From contig KB722768.1 in NCBI GenBank assembly GCA_000349905.1, forward strand, positions 52,289 through 116,288: a stretch of DNA of 64,000 nucleotides. The letters run 5' to 3'. Each line of letters opens with the position of its first letter. Positions within the stretch are counted from its first letter, which is position 1. Positions 39,130-50,099 of the stretch are shown here, one piece after another. A model generated the notes under the pieces. The model was not told where the DNA came from. It searched no databases and saw nothing but the letters and a program-made list of their open reading frames with translations. The position numbers and the translations under genes were made by a program. This stretch comes from Volvariella volvacea V23 (lineage: Eukaryota > Basidiomycota > Agaricomycetes > Agaricales > Pluteaceae).

Positions 39130-40705
39130 CCTTCTTGGGCGGTTGCGCCCATTGAGCAGCTTTCTTCAGTTAGGGTTGAAGGGGTATCGTTTCAATGCGT
39201 CGGGTGGGAAGGGGACCAGGAGCTAGTCAGCAAGAATAGCAAAGCAGAATGACAGAAGGGATAATGAACGACACCCACTTTGAATGAATTTAGTTCCCCC
39301 TTCACCAACCACAATATAGGCTGCAGGAATGCACCCCTCCATTGTTGCATCGATTTTGCTAAGAAGCGAGTTCACGGTGCTACGACCTTCCCCCTCAGAA
39401 ATCCCATAGGAATTTTCGACAATGGGTATTACGTCGTCAATCTTGTACACGCCAGCTCCCTCCATGGTGAATTTGTCTTGAAATTTTGTTGCTGTTGGAG
39501 TGTAGGCCATATCGTACACCAAGATGTGAGTTCTTCTCCACTCAGTCGTGCTAATACTGGATGCTCCCCGAATTTTTGTGTAATCCCTATTTCTCGAAGC
39601 TGCTTGCTGCTAAACATGTCCGAGTTTATCTTGAGGAATATAATAGATTATGCTTCATGGCTATGGAAGGATATGATGAATGGTGCTCGGATACAGGACA
39701 AAATCATCCTACTCCTTGCGGGCTGACTCCTCAACTCCGAATTTTTTGAGGACAGTAATCAAGTTGATACAGATTCCAAATGCACGGGCAACCGCTGGCG
39801 CATTACCAATAGTGCAAGGGCCGGGAGCCTCATAACCTTCAAGAGCTTTCTCGAGCAAAGCTTTTGCTTCAGCCAAATCGCCGTGCATCGATGCGCAATC
39901 GTACAGTGCATATACCACCTATACGTAAAATCTGAGGTGCAAATTCGCATTTTGGAGCATCAGAACTTACGGGTGTTTGAGTCAGAGCTTTATTTTCGAG
40001 CCGGTGCATTGGTCCTGTGTTACCCCCAGTGACCCAATGCTATCCTTAATATATGGAAGGGTTTCTATATGCCTACCTATATTCGGTTTTCTGTTGTAGG
40101 CAAGATTATGACAGATAACTAAATCGAGCTAAGGGAACTTGGAGGGACTTACGTCAAGAGCTGGGATACCCTGAATGTTATCTCGAAGCGCTAGTTCTTC
40201 CATGTCAGCCCGCATCCATGACGAGTTCTAGCTGAACTGACCCTGATATTCTCTTCAAGGTCAATTGGCTGGGTGATTTGCAAGCTACTATGGAGCATCC
40301 GTAGCGCCCAAATCGTTGGCTCGAATAAATCATCTGGGACTAATCAGATCGTGGTGTAAGTGATGACCGGATCGTCAGATAGACCCACTAGCTCACTGCT
40401 ATAAACACGGAAATAGTACGCAAACACGAAGAGTGCATTATATTGGCCATCGTTCTTCAGGGCATTGGGAACTCGGTCACAACCATGGAAGATGTCCTGC
40501 GTAGACGAGCATTTGTCCCGCGGGCGTGTATTTCGTGTGATTACATCTGATACTGAAGGCAATACGAGAAGGGGGGTAAACGCGTTACCTCTCGCACGAA
40601 GTTGGACATGAACACACCGTGCTTGACAACGCGTCGAATTTCATTCACGGATGGCAATTCATCAGCTGCAGGCAATCTGTAGACTTCGAAACTGGCCAAC
40701 TCCAT
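39130..40705 (-). pseudogene. MYND-family pseudogene, finger deleted
   Basis: Homologous exons can be followed on the minus strand from an ATG at 40705: exon 1 40705-40618, exon 2 40552-40397, a 38-nt exon ending before the donor at about 40154, then later exons. Lesions: TGA at 39984-39982 where the intact copy has the Trp of KLWIENP; a one-base phase error at the next exon; TAA at 39650-39648 at the Trp of HESW; a deletion at about 39539-39533 that joins the LGGEK region directly to the KTHIM region and removes the whole MYND finger; and TGA at 39168-39166 at the Trp of PNW, plus a further frameshift. The C-terminal signature AGVYKIDDVIPI remains readable. It cannot make a full protein. Confidence 0.8.
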
Positions 40706-41185
40706 TTTCGAGACAAGACGTATAACTTTAAGAGTTAATAGCAGTGGTGATTGTCCAGGATTGTTGCAATTGTGTGGACAAAAGTGAGAAGCAATGCGTT
40801 CGAACCCACCTTTGTATCGCGTGACCTTGATACCTAGAGTGTCGGCCATTTCCGTACAATGGTTGAGTCCTTTACAAATTTACATAGCTACCAATTACCG
40901 AAATACGACCTCGGGGTGTTACAGAAAATCTTCAAGGAAAATTGGCTAACATAAAAATATGCCAATCCAAGGTAACATGATCACGAATATAAAGCAACAA
41001 GCAAAAAAAGCATGCCGTGTACGGGGATACAACCAATATGGATCGTGTCACGTAATCATATTCGTCGAGTGCTGCAAACGAAATTGGAAGTAATACTTGA
41101 AAGGACAAGGCATTAGTACTCCCAAATTGACCATTACGATGCATAGATCCTACCTGTGTTAGCATTTATGCGTGATAAACCAGCT

Positions 41186-41720
41186 TCAAAAGATATGTTT
41201 GCTATCGTGGGGACTATTCAAGGAACCAATATATTTTGGAGGGTGATGCGAATTGAGTGACCTCCTCCAATCAGGCTCATAAGGGTACTGTTCTAGTGCT
41301 CTCCGTGGAATAAAACTTGAGGCACATTTAGAAATAGGCGACGCATTAAAAGGAATAGCGCACCACAGCCAAAATAGGTCAATATACTTGTCCCTTGATT
41401 GAACACCAAATGAAGCACGGCAATGGCGTCAAAGTCACTTTTTTGCACTTCCGAATAAGCTCCTTTATATGGCCATTTCGCTTCCCGCTACACAGCCCTA
41501 GCACTTCCTCGACGGAATGCAGCATATCTTGAGTACCCTCGCGCCGGTAATGATAAACTCGCCTTCTACGTCTTTCAGTTCTGGTAGATGGATGACGCGG
41601 TGGACCAGTTACCCCCGGATTGGCGTCGAGATGGAGACTTAAAGCGTGTATTAGGGCGATATTGTCATTGTGACGCGTTTGCTTTGGTATACGGTGCTCC
41701 GTGAGAAACTCCATTCAGCG
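41186..41720 (-). pseudogene. C-terminal fragment of a MYND-family copy
   Basis: The minus strand shows IHALSLHLD, then in another frame VIHLPELKDVEGEF, then VLHLVFNQ and YFGC before a GT donor, and after an intron the end Y-P-Y-E-P-D-W-R-R with a stop at 41188-41186. These match, in order, the C-terminal domain of the intact copy. At least two frame changes separate the blocks. The N-terminal half and the MYND finger are absent upstream, so this is a truncated relic. Confidence 0.65.
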
Positions 41721-42882
41721 TTATAATTTACGTACTGGTGTACCGACGAGGTGTGGTGAAGGAACAGGGAAGGCTGACCCCGAATGTCGTAATGGTAGCA
41801 TTAGATCCTACTGCACAATTTGTCAACATCTTCATTCATATATCAGCTCAGCCTTGGAAGATATGTCCACAACCAAGAAAACACTCACCTACACGACCCC
41901 TTTCGGTGGTTGACAGTATCGTCCTGTCACAGTGTCAGGATCACAGGAGTACCACAACATCACCTCCCAAAGGAGAGCGGACAAGGTTCAAAGCAAGGAG
42001 CGGAGAGCGATGGTATATGTGAAGCGAGCGAGTGGCTGGCAGGGGTCCTTGTCGCTGTAGTGGTAGCAGACGAGTTGGTGTGGCGCCGTGTGAATTTTGC
42101 ACTTGCCGACGCCGGCTATTCCCGTCAAAAGACCGGGGCACGTGCTCGAAGCCCATTAGACTTTGTCAATCCCAACAAAGGCAGAGCTTTGACCGCACCC
42201 TAGAAGGGCAGATTCTTCCTGCCTCCTAACAGGAGGTAAGTATTACGGCAAAATACTGACGTACCTACTTCACTGACCATCCTGAGACAGATATTTGTCG
42301 TCAGGCCGTGCTAGATACCCTTTTGTTGTATGGAAATGCAGTGGGGGTCACCTACATTTCCTTACGACAAACGGCATCAGAGTTGTGTTGGTTTTCTGTG
42401 AGCGAGATTACGCCACCTTCGACGGTGGCGCTCTCAGAACAACCGTCTATTCAGAAGCACGAAACATCTCGGCAACGGCATATGAACTCGTAGTCATGTA
42501 GCTTGCAACAAGGATTTGCACAGCTTGTTTCTTGCACTTGCACGGTCGGTATCATGGACCGCTACATCTACGTAACCTCTCTCCCTGAGTGGGAGCTGCG
42601 ACTAGAAGCCCTTGCGCTCCATCCCCGTGCCCGATGAGCGCAGGGTCATCTGCACACGAGTTTGAGCTACGCCCATACATTTCTTATCCAGGAGCCGAAA
42701 CAGATGATTCCATGTCATCCGTCAAAGACCCCACCGATCGTCTCAACGTAATCGAGAATAGCACAGACCCTTGTACCGGCGATAGTGGAGCGCTGAACCG
42801 CTGCACATCCGAACAGCAGTATAAGAAGACTCTAGGTCAAACCACATCCTTCAGCTCATTCGAAGCCCTCCCTTCCCGAGCC
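41721..42882. other. amylase upstream region
   Basis: No independent gene is supported. An open frame runs into the amylase start from 42589, but it lacks a signal peptide at its own start, whereas the ATG at 42883 opens a clean one. The promoter of the amylase must lie in this stretch. Confidence 0.45.
42820..42825 (+). promoter_or_regulatory. TATA-like box of the alpha-amylase gene
   Basis: TATAAG lies about 60 bp upstream of the amylase ATG at 42883, a usual distance for a fungal TATA element with a short leader. This is motif matching only. Confidence 0.35.
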
Positions 42883-45094
42883 ATGAAGAAAGCCATAAGC
42901 GCATTTCTATCCCTCTTACCGCTCGCATTCGCCCTTCCGTCCCCACGAGATGCAACGAACAGGGAGTATGCTCGCAGTCCCAGTGGCTCGAAGAAGGTTA
43001 TCGTTCAGATGTTCGAGTGGAACTGGGACAGCATTGCCGCTGAGTGCACCAGTTTCCTTGGCCCCGCTGGCTATGGCTATGTGCAAGGTACAATGTCGTC
43101 ATCGCCGCATGTTGATTTTGCGCGCTCACTCGGGCAACGTTAACCGTGATACCTAGTCAGCCCACCTCAAGAACATATTACGGGTCCCCAATGGTGGACG
43201 GACTACCAACCCGTTTCGTACACTTTGACTTCGAAACGCGGTAATCGCAGTCAATTCGCCAAGTGAGAGGAACGTTCGTCGCCTTTGTCTTCACGTGCTG
43301 ATTAGGTCGGAAAATGGCAGCATGATTGACGCCTGTCACAGTGCTGAAGTCGGCGTTATTGTGGGTAGGTAATAATGGTAGTGTGCTGTGGGTTTGCTCA
43401 TAAGGGTTTTTATAGACACAATCTGGAACCACATGGCTGGAATAGAAAACGGTACTGGAACTGCTGGAAGCTCCTTCACGCATTACGATTACCCTAGGAT
43501 CTACCAAAATCAAGTGAGCTATTCAACATGCATTCGCATTCCTTTTCCAACAACTCGATAGGACTTCCATCACTGTGGACTCACACCGGGAGATGAACTC
43601 GTCGACTTTGATGACCGGCAACAAGTCCAAACCTGTGAACTTCTAAACCTTGCTGAGTACGTATGCAGCGCTAATCGGAAGGACGAAGGATCTGTTGACC
43701 CTTGTATCAGCCTTGCAACAGAGACCGAACACGTGCGGTCGCGATTAGCAGAGTACGGCAATGATCTACTATCCCTGGGTGCTGATGGCTTCAGACTGGA
43801 TGCAGCAAAACGTAAAGTCTTATTATTTACACTAATGTTGACCACTTCTGACTTGAGACCTGCGTATTAGATATTGCTGCAGATGATATCGCCAACATCC
43901 TCAGTCGTCTTTCAAGAACTCCGTATATTACACAAGAAGTTGTTTTTGGAGAAGGTGAACCGGTCACGCCCTCCGAATATGTTGGGAATGGTACGTCTGC
44001 AAGGCTCTCTTACTCTGATTGCATAGGTTCATGTTGTGTTGTGGTAATAGGGGACGTCCAAGAGTAAGTTCACAAACATGTTGGAGCATATATATCCCTA
44101 ACTGGTGCCTTCGTTGATAGATTTCGTTACACAACCGCTCTTCTCGATGCCTTCCAGGATGAGGGTATCTCCAGTCTTCATAACCTTGAAGATCAAGGTA
44201 GGCCCAAATCATTTATAGATTGCATCATCGTATCATAGATTGAACAAATGAAAGGGTGGATCCCCGGTGGACAGGCCACCGTTTTTGTAGCAAATCACGA
44301 TACCGAACGCGTGCGTACAGCATAATGCACCCCTCCGTCGAATCTAACGCATTAAATGTAATAACAGAGCGCAACATCTTTGAACCATAGCTCACCTTCA
44401 AACACGTATATCACGGCGCATGTTTTTTCACTTGCTCATCCGTACGGAACGCCCTCAGTTCTCTCAAGCTACTCTTTCTCAGATGTCGCTGATGGGTCCC
44501 CAAATAATGGTAATGCTATAGGACTGAATATACGCGCCTTTTTTTCTCATACAGCTCACCAGGACATGGGACTTGTACAGCCACGGGCGGTAGCGGCGGC
44601 TGGCTATGCCAACATCGCCATCCCACCATCAGTGGCATGGTTGGCTTCAGAAACAACGCCGGTACAGCTGGCATCACGGACTGGGTTTCTCCAGAATCAC
44701 AAAGAATTGCATTCGGGCGGGGTTCGTGTTTATTTCTAAGTTTGTACACATACGCTCGTGCTGATTTTGAACATTATCAAAAGGTTCGGCTGGATACGTC
44801 GCTATAAATAATATGGATACGCCTTGGACTGCGACGTTTTCTACTTCTTTGCCAGATGGAGGGTATTGTGATGTCATTACTGGTGCTCCTTCGTCTGGGT
44901 CTTGCAGCGGCGAAAGGTACGTCGATTCTGTGGTCTAAATCATCACACGCTTAAGCACGTCATGTAGTGTAACCGTCTCTGGTGGGTCGTTTACAGTGAC
45001 GGTAGCGGCACGCAGTGCAGTTGCAATTCACACCGGTGCGCGGAGTAGCAGTGGAGGTCATCTGAACATTGCTGTGGGGGTTCAGTTAAGGTGA
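42883..45094 (+). CDS. secreted alpha-amylase, glycoside hydrolase family 13
   Basis: Fourteen exons: 42883-43087, 43157-43262, 43306-43364, 43416-43513, 43562-43656, 43711-43811, 43871-43990, 44051-44063 (13 nt), 44121-44197, 44255-44310, 44368-44509, 44563-44721, 44784-44916 and 44968-45094. They total 1491 nt, or 496 aa. A signal peptide ([17 protein letters not shown]) starts the protein. The GH13 signature regions are all present: DTIWNH (124-129), GFRLDAAKH with nucleophile Asp218, QEV with acid/base Glu244, and NHDTER with Asp307. The opening [17 protein letters not shown] and [16 protein letters not shown] resembles the actinobacterial and animal-like GH13_32 type more than Aspergillus Taka-amylase; the subfamily is my judgement. 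The enzyme should hydrolyse internal alpha-1,4 bonds of starch or glycogen outside the cell. No starch-binding domain follows the C-terminal beta domain. An alternative acceptor exists before exon 12; the one used keeps the frame. Confidence 0.93.
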
Positions 45095-46030
45095 ATGATA
45101 GGATAGGAATGGTTGGTGGTCACGGACTTTCTACGAACTTTTTTTTTCCATGCTAGTAGATGACGGACACAGACTTTTATGCTAGAAATAGGACTATATA
45201 ATATTGCCTAGCGACTACGAGATACAAGTAGAGGACTTTCAAATGACATTATATCTACGAACGAGAAGGAAAGGAAGAACTTGCCTCTTGTCTGGCTTTC
45301 TGGCCTGTAGCAATCCCGTCGGCTGTCGTGGCAAGATGAGTTAGGTTTTTCGCTCTAATTTCAACTCTGGCGGGAATGGCGTCGGTGATTGCGATGGAGT
45401 AACCAATAGAATAGAAGATATTGTGACTGTGTGAGAGCGGTTTGCTTAACTGTAAAGAGATGGATGGGATGCGATTTCGTCGATGAGGACACGACAAGCA
45501 AAGCTGGGCGTATGCACGAGTACTTGGAGCCTTTTATCCGCCTCGATTCTGACAGCAACAATTCCATCTTCTGTACCGTCAGTAACAATTTTCCTTAAAT
45601 ATTAATTTTGCATTTCCACCAAGTACGACCGCTCGGAGAAATGGAAAACATGGATTCTGTGATGCATGGTAAATGTAGCCGAGCACTCAAACTGAGTGTG
45701 ATCGAATATTGAGAACTTGACTGTTTCCGCACGACATATTTTTCGTGAAATACAAAATTTTGCACGTTGTTGCAAAAGCCAGCATACCACAACATCACTT
45801 GTTCTACGACGCCGTATGCTCCACACACTCTTTAAATTTGAGTGTGACAGTGATCCTGCCTTGTACCTTGTTGGTGTTGGATCATGCACAAGATGTAACA
45901 CACAAATCAGTATATTTCGGATGTCTGCATTGGTACTATGGTCCGTATAGCAGAGAAGCAAGAGTAATGTTTGATTTGGATATATAGGCAATAAATATTT
46001 GAAACCACAATTTACGACTCGACGGTAACT
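45095..46030. other. convergent 3' spacer between amylase and oxalate decarboxylase
   Basis: The plus-strand amylase and minus-strand oxalate decarboxylase face each other across about 0.9 kb. Frames here are short and overlapping, without recognisable motifs. Both 3' untranslated regions and polyadenylation sites should lie here. Confidence 0.5.
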
Positions 46031-48451
46031 CTAAACGACGACATTCTTGGTCTTGGGCAGGGAAGCCAAGGTCTCGTCGTCGAAGCCCAAGTGAGATCTG
46101 ACCAACTCGGGAGGAGTGAGGGCCAACCATTGGCTCAGACTGATGTCCTCAAAGCGATCTATGAGAAGGCTGTTAGCGGTTACACCGTTCAGAGATGTAA
46201 AAATAGCTCACCAGAGTTGAAGATCTCAAGGAACTTCAAGGTAGTGTTTCCGATGTTCTCAACGTAGTGACCTATCAGGTAATGTGAGCGGTTTGTGCAT
46301 CTCGGAGCGGTGGAGGTGCCTTACCCATGCCACCTGGTACAAATCCTATGCGGGTGGACTCAGGTCAGATACAGGTCTTTAACAGGGACATACGCAACTT
46401 ACCAATATCACCAGCTTGATAATCGAAAGTCCTGGCGTTTGACCTAGAGGCAAAGATGGTGATACGGGCATTACCCTCACTATGGATGACACGGGGAATG
46501 TCCGGAGTTAGTAACACGACGATCAACCATGAGTCGGACGTACAGGAAGAATGTCCATTCGTCTTGAGTTGGGTGCCACTAGAGAGTAGATAAGAAACCT
46601 ATTTTCACGTTCTGGAGGGTAACAATGAAAGCTTACGTGGAGTTCACTAGCAGTCAAGACCGTCAATATCAATACATTGTGGGATCGCGAACTGAGTATG
46701 TGTCGACTTACCGAACTGCACCAGGCTCAACAGTAACCTCGGCAGCTGCGATTGCAACGGAAACCTTGAAAGTGGAGGAATCAACGATCTTGACGCTACC
46801 ACCGGGAAGTTGAATTTCCGGGACTTGAGACATCCTGAATGAGAAGGGGTCGGGGACCGTTCCTTGCGGGCTTTGAGGCGCATCGGAGTCGGGGGCAGGG
46901 AGACCTGTGGAGGAGTTAGTATTTGAGTGATGTAGAAACGATGATGGTCATTTGAACTGCTTACTGGCAGCTGGGAAAATGTAAAGTTCTTCAGAGGGAA
47001 GGTGGGCGAAGGAGGTGACATTTCTATGAGAGGCGAAGTGTGAATGAGCTCTGTTGAAATCATGCCTGACGCGATCCATACCTCTGGAAGTTCTTTTCGA
47101 GAACTGAAATACGATTAAAATGTAGTTCCCATCCCGGATGACTCATAAATGTGACTTACCTTCAACGGGAACGTGGGAAAGCCAATCCGTCAACTGTAAT
47201 TAGTGTTAGACCTGCTTCGGCAGCTTCGCAGACAACGAGATATTATACCATGAAAGTTGAGTCTTCGCTAAACGCTCCATCATCGAATACCTGCACGGTT
47301 AATGACGTCAACGATGACATTAATCAACGGATCAGGTCGCAAGACATACCAAAATAAACTCGGAACCTTCAGGGTCATCATCGGTAGCTTGGAGAGAGTG
47401 TGGGATACCAGGTGGGAAGTACCACAAATCGCCAGGGCCCTATTACCGAGCGGTGAGCAGTGAGAATATATCCTCTATACCCCCCCTTTCAGCAAGGAAT
47501 CGAGACGATTACTTACGACAGTATCAACGTAGTTGCGGCCTTGTGCATCAACAGCAGTAATTTGTGTACTTCCCTGTCATTCAATAGGCGTTGAGTCGGA
47601 TTGAGTGAGAAAAGATACCAGCTTGACCATACCTTGAGGACATATGCCCACTGAAACAACAGGTCAGTATTTCGAAGCGACGTGGGATAAGATGGATCCT
47701 TACCTCCGCAGTCTTGTGCCAATGCAGTTCACTTTGCCAAAGTCAGCAAATCTGCCGCTCCCAGCGTAAAATCCATTTGTCTTACCGAACCGCGCCAGGT
47801 GCCAAGCGCATATTGACACCAGCCATAGCTACGAGATGGTGTCAGCAAGTTAACTCACGAATACCGATGCTGAAACCTTACAAGTAGCAATTGGCATGTC
47901 ACGAACTGCAGAGCACAACAATAAGTGCATGCTCGGTATTGTCAGTAGGCGTTGTACTCACCACTTTGCTCGCGGGCCCAGCCACCAGTGTGCATGCGGT
48001 TGTGGCTCGACGTGAATGCCCATTTGGCGTTCTCCCTAAAAAAAGTCGGGGGTCAATGAACGAAATACGCTCGGCAGGAAATTCAGAACACGTACACAGC
48101 ACCGTGGTCGGTGGTCGGGGGAGCAAGCAAGTCGGGGTTTTGCAATGCAAGCGGAACATTGTTCGGACCCAACAATGGGGCGCCGAGCGATCCTCGAACA
48201 GGTTGAGGATCAACGCCCTCTTGACCAGGGATCCATGCTGGGCCGTTGGGATCAAGGCCGATGGGTGGGACGGTCGCAAGAGGGTCAGACCCAGTAGCAG
48301 CGGCCGTGGCTATATCAGCGCTGACCGTGTCGATCAAAGATGCGGCGGGGGTGGCCTCGGTAGCATCTGCATCGTTGGCCTGCGGTGCTGGTGCGCCAGA
48401 GACGATGCCGGCGATGAGCAAAGCAATGAAGCAGGTGGAGATTCTGATCAT
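46031..48451 (-). CDS. secreted bicupin oxalate decarboxylase
   Basis: Nineteen exons, from 48451-48096, 48035-47962, 47905-47882, 47828-47786, 47731-47704, 47650-47633, 47573-47517 and 47439-47350 through to 46158-46031, including a 10-nt exon at 46646-46637. They total 1371 nt, or 456 aa. A signal peptide of about 19 residues opens the protein. Cupin 1 has [11 protein letters not shown] with His169, His171 and Glu175, and PPGIPH with His214. Cupin 2 has [12 protein letters not shown] with His350, His352 and Glu357 (or Asp356), and GGMGH with His396. These are the two manganese sites of the family. The lid motif SEDST (238-242) carries Glu239, equivalent to the catalytic Glu of the SENST lid that gives decarboxylase and not oxidase activity in Bacillus OxdC. 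The reaction is oxalate to formate plus CO2. In basidiomycetes the enzyme is extracellular or cell-wall bound and controls oxalate and pH. Confidence 0.94.
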
Positions 48452-48562
48452 TGTTGGGGGAAGTAGAGATAGGCTGGTGAGAGGGCTAGGATGTAAAGTT
48501 AGAAACTCTTCGAAAGGATTTGACCGCTGAAGAAGCTGGAGGACTCGAAGTGTTCAAGTGAG

Positions 48563-48570
48563 CTTATATA
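48563..48570 (-). promoter_or_regulatory. TATA-like box of the oxalate decarboxylase gene
   Basis: TATATAAG reads on the minus strand at 48570-48563, about 112 bp upstream of the ATG at 48451. Position and sequence fit a TATA box with a leader of roughly 80 nt. Confidence 0.45.
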
Positions 48571-50099
48571 CTCGATGCGATCCCCGCTCCGCACAATATT
48601 TAAGAAATAATTCTTCAATTTCTTGAACTTTGCGTCATGAAGAATACCAAAACACCTTCCGTAATGACCGATGCACACCATGGCGTAGTGTGCAAGCTTC
48701 GATTAATTAACCACGGCTCGGAAGAGTCGGTCAAGTTTTACGTACTGTATGACCTTGCCGGTCCGATAATCATCGTCCCAGGAAGGGCAAAAAGAGGTGA
48801 GGCTCACATTTGCAGGAGAGCACCAGTAATGAACACGTATGCTGATATCATAACCGAAGCGGCCATAACACGCTCCATATGGTAAGCATCAATAACTCTG
48901 GGAGTCATAGTGGTTTTGGGGTGTCAGCTCTCAAGACATCTCCTTATGCGAATAGAGTAGTCCGAGCGAAGTTGATTCAATCGTGGCAAGTGTTCCGATG
49001 AAGAAGGGATAGATCGAAAGCATCGGGGAAGACGCCGGGGAGTATTGCTGGTTGGTAAGCCATTTTTCGTATTCACTTCAACTCGTCGGCACTATGTGAT
49101 ACACGAGCCGATTTATTTACTGTAAGACTTTGTGCCGTTCTACTTGCATGTATAGATTACGCCTCACTGAATAGCGATTTGCAAAGTTGGATAGACTCTG
49201 AGTCCTTTTACAATAGCTGCTCAGCCATTGGGCCGGTCAGCTCGCAAATGGAGTTACTTCTTTTCCGAGCTTCCTAGATGGAGCGGCAAACGGGGTCAAA
49301 TGGGCGCTTAGTACAACAAAACAATACAAAAGGGGTGGAGGAGAAACTCCATCACATCAACGATTCCTACCACTCACCGACCTAAAAATAGGACGCGCGC
49401 TTGGCAATTACACGACCAGCCGCGAAACAAGGTAGTTCAACTTCGCAGGCGTGATTGGTCGGTCATCAAGGCCAAAACCATGCAGCTATGGCGTGAGCTG
49501 AATCACTCGGGGGTGCTCGGGAGCTGCATATCGTAAAGCTGAGCTGAAATGCTTACCCTTTGGAGCGTAACCATCCATTGGTGGTGAATAATTGTATCAT
49601 CCGTGATGACATTACGAGTTGCTTCAAAGGTAGCGCAAATTTCGTATCAAACCGGAGGTGCGTTGATTGCTGACTGGAGCTTGAAAGCAGAACAAGAGTG
49701 GAAGAAACAACTGGGATGTCGGACAGTTGTGGCCTGTCACGGATTACAGCACAATGACCGGCGGTGGGTTTAGGCAGAAAGTAAGTTCCAAGTAGGCCAC
49801 GAATTCAATATGCGTACCTGCCAGTGGGCGGACTGCGATTCGAAGTGTAGAGAGCTGGCTAAGTAGAGCCAGCCCACGTTGCAAGCTCGGCAATTGCCGC
49901 CCGAATGGATTCGGATGTCGCCGATCTACCCTCGGTGTTGAGGAACGAGAATGGGCTAAATCCACAGGTGTCAAGGTCCAAAGGGCGGCCTAATAATACT
50001 CTTGTACCTGCGTCTACGACAGAATGTTATCTCAATCCATTTTGGGGGCATATACTGAGATGCGACAAAAATATCTAATAGCACCACACCATGGTCAAC
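48571..50099. other. upstream region of oxalate decarboxylase, no other gene seen
   Basis: About 1.5 kb between the oxalate decarboxylase promoter and the 3' end of the next MYND relic. Only short frames without motifs are present. Regulatory sites for oxalate or acid induction may lie here, but none can be named from the sequence. Confidence 0.45.

Noticed and set aside
40932..41165. Frame between two MYND relics that recalls the C-terminal part of the 52964-55111 copy
   Set aside because: Only a few residues match and no splice site or stop is in the expected place. I could not tell it from chance.
42589..42882. Upstream extension of the amylase frame
   Set aside because: The frame is open to 42589, but the ATG at 42883 begins a clean signal peptide and a TATA-like box lies between the two. 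A longer start would bury the signal peptide.
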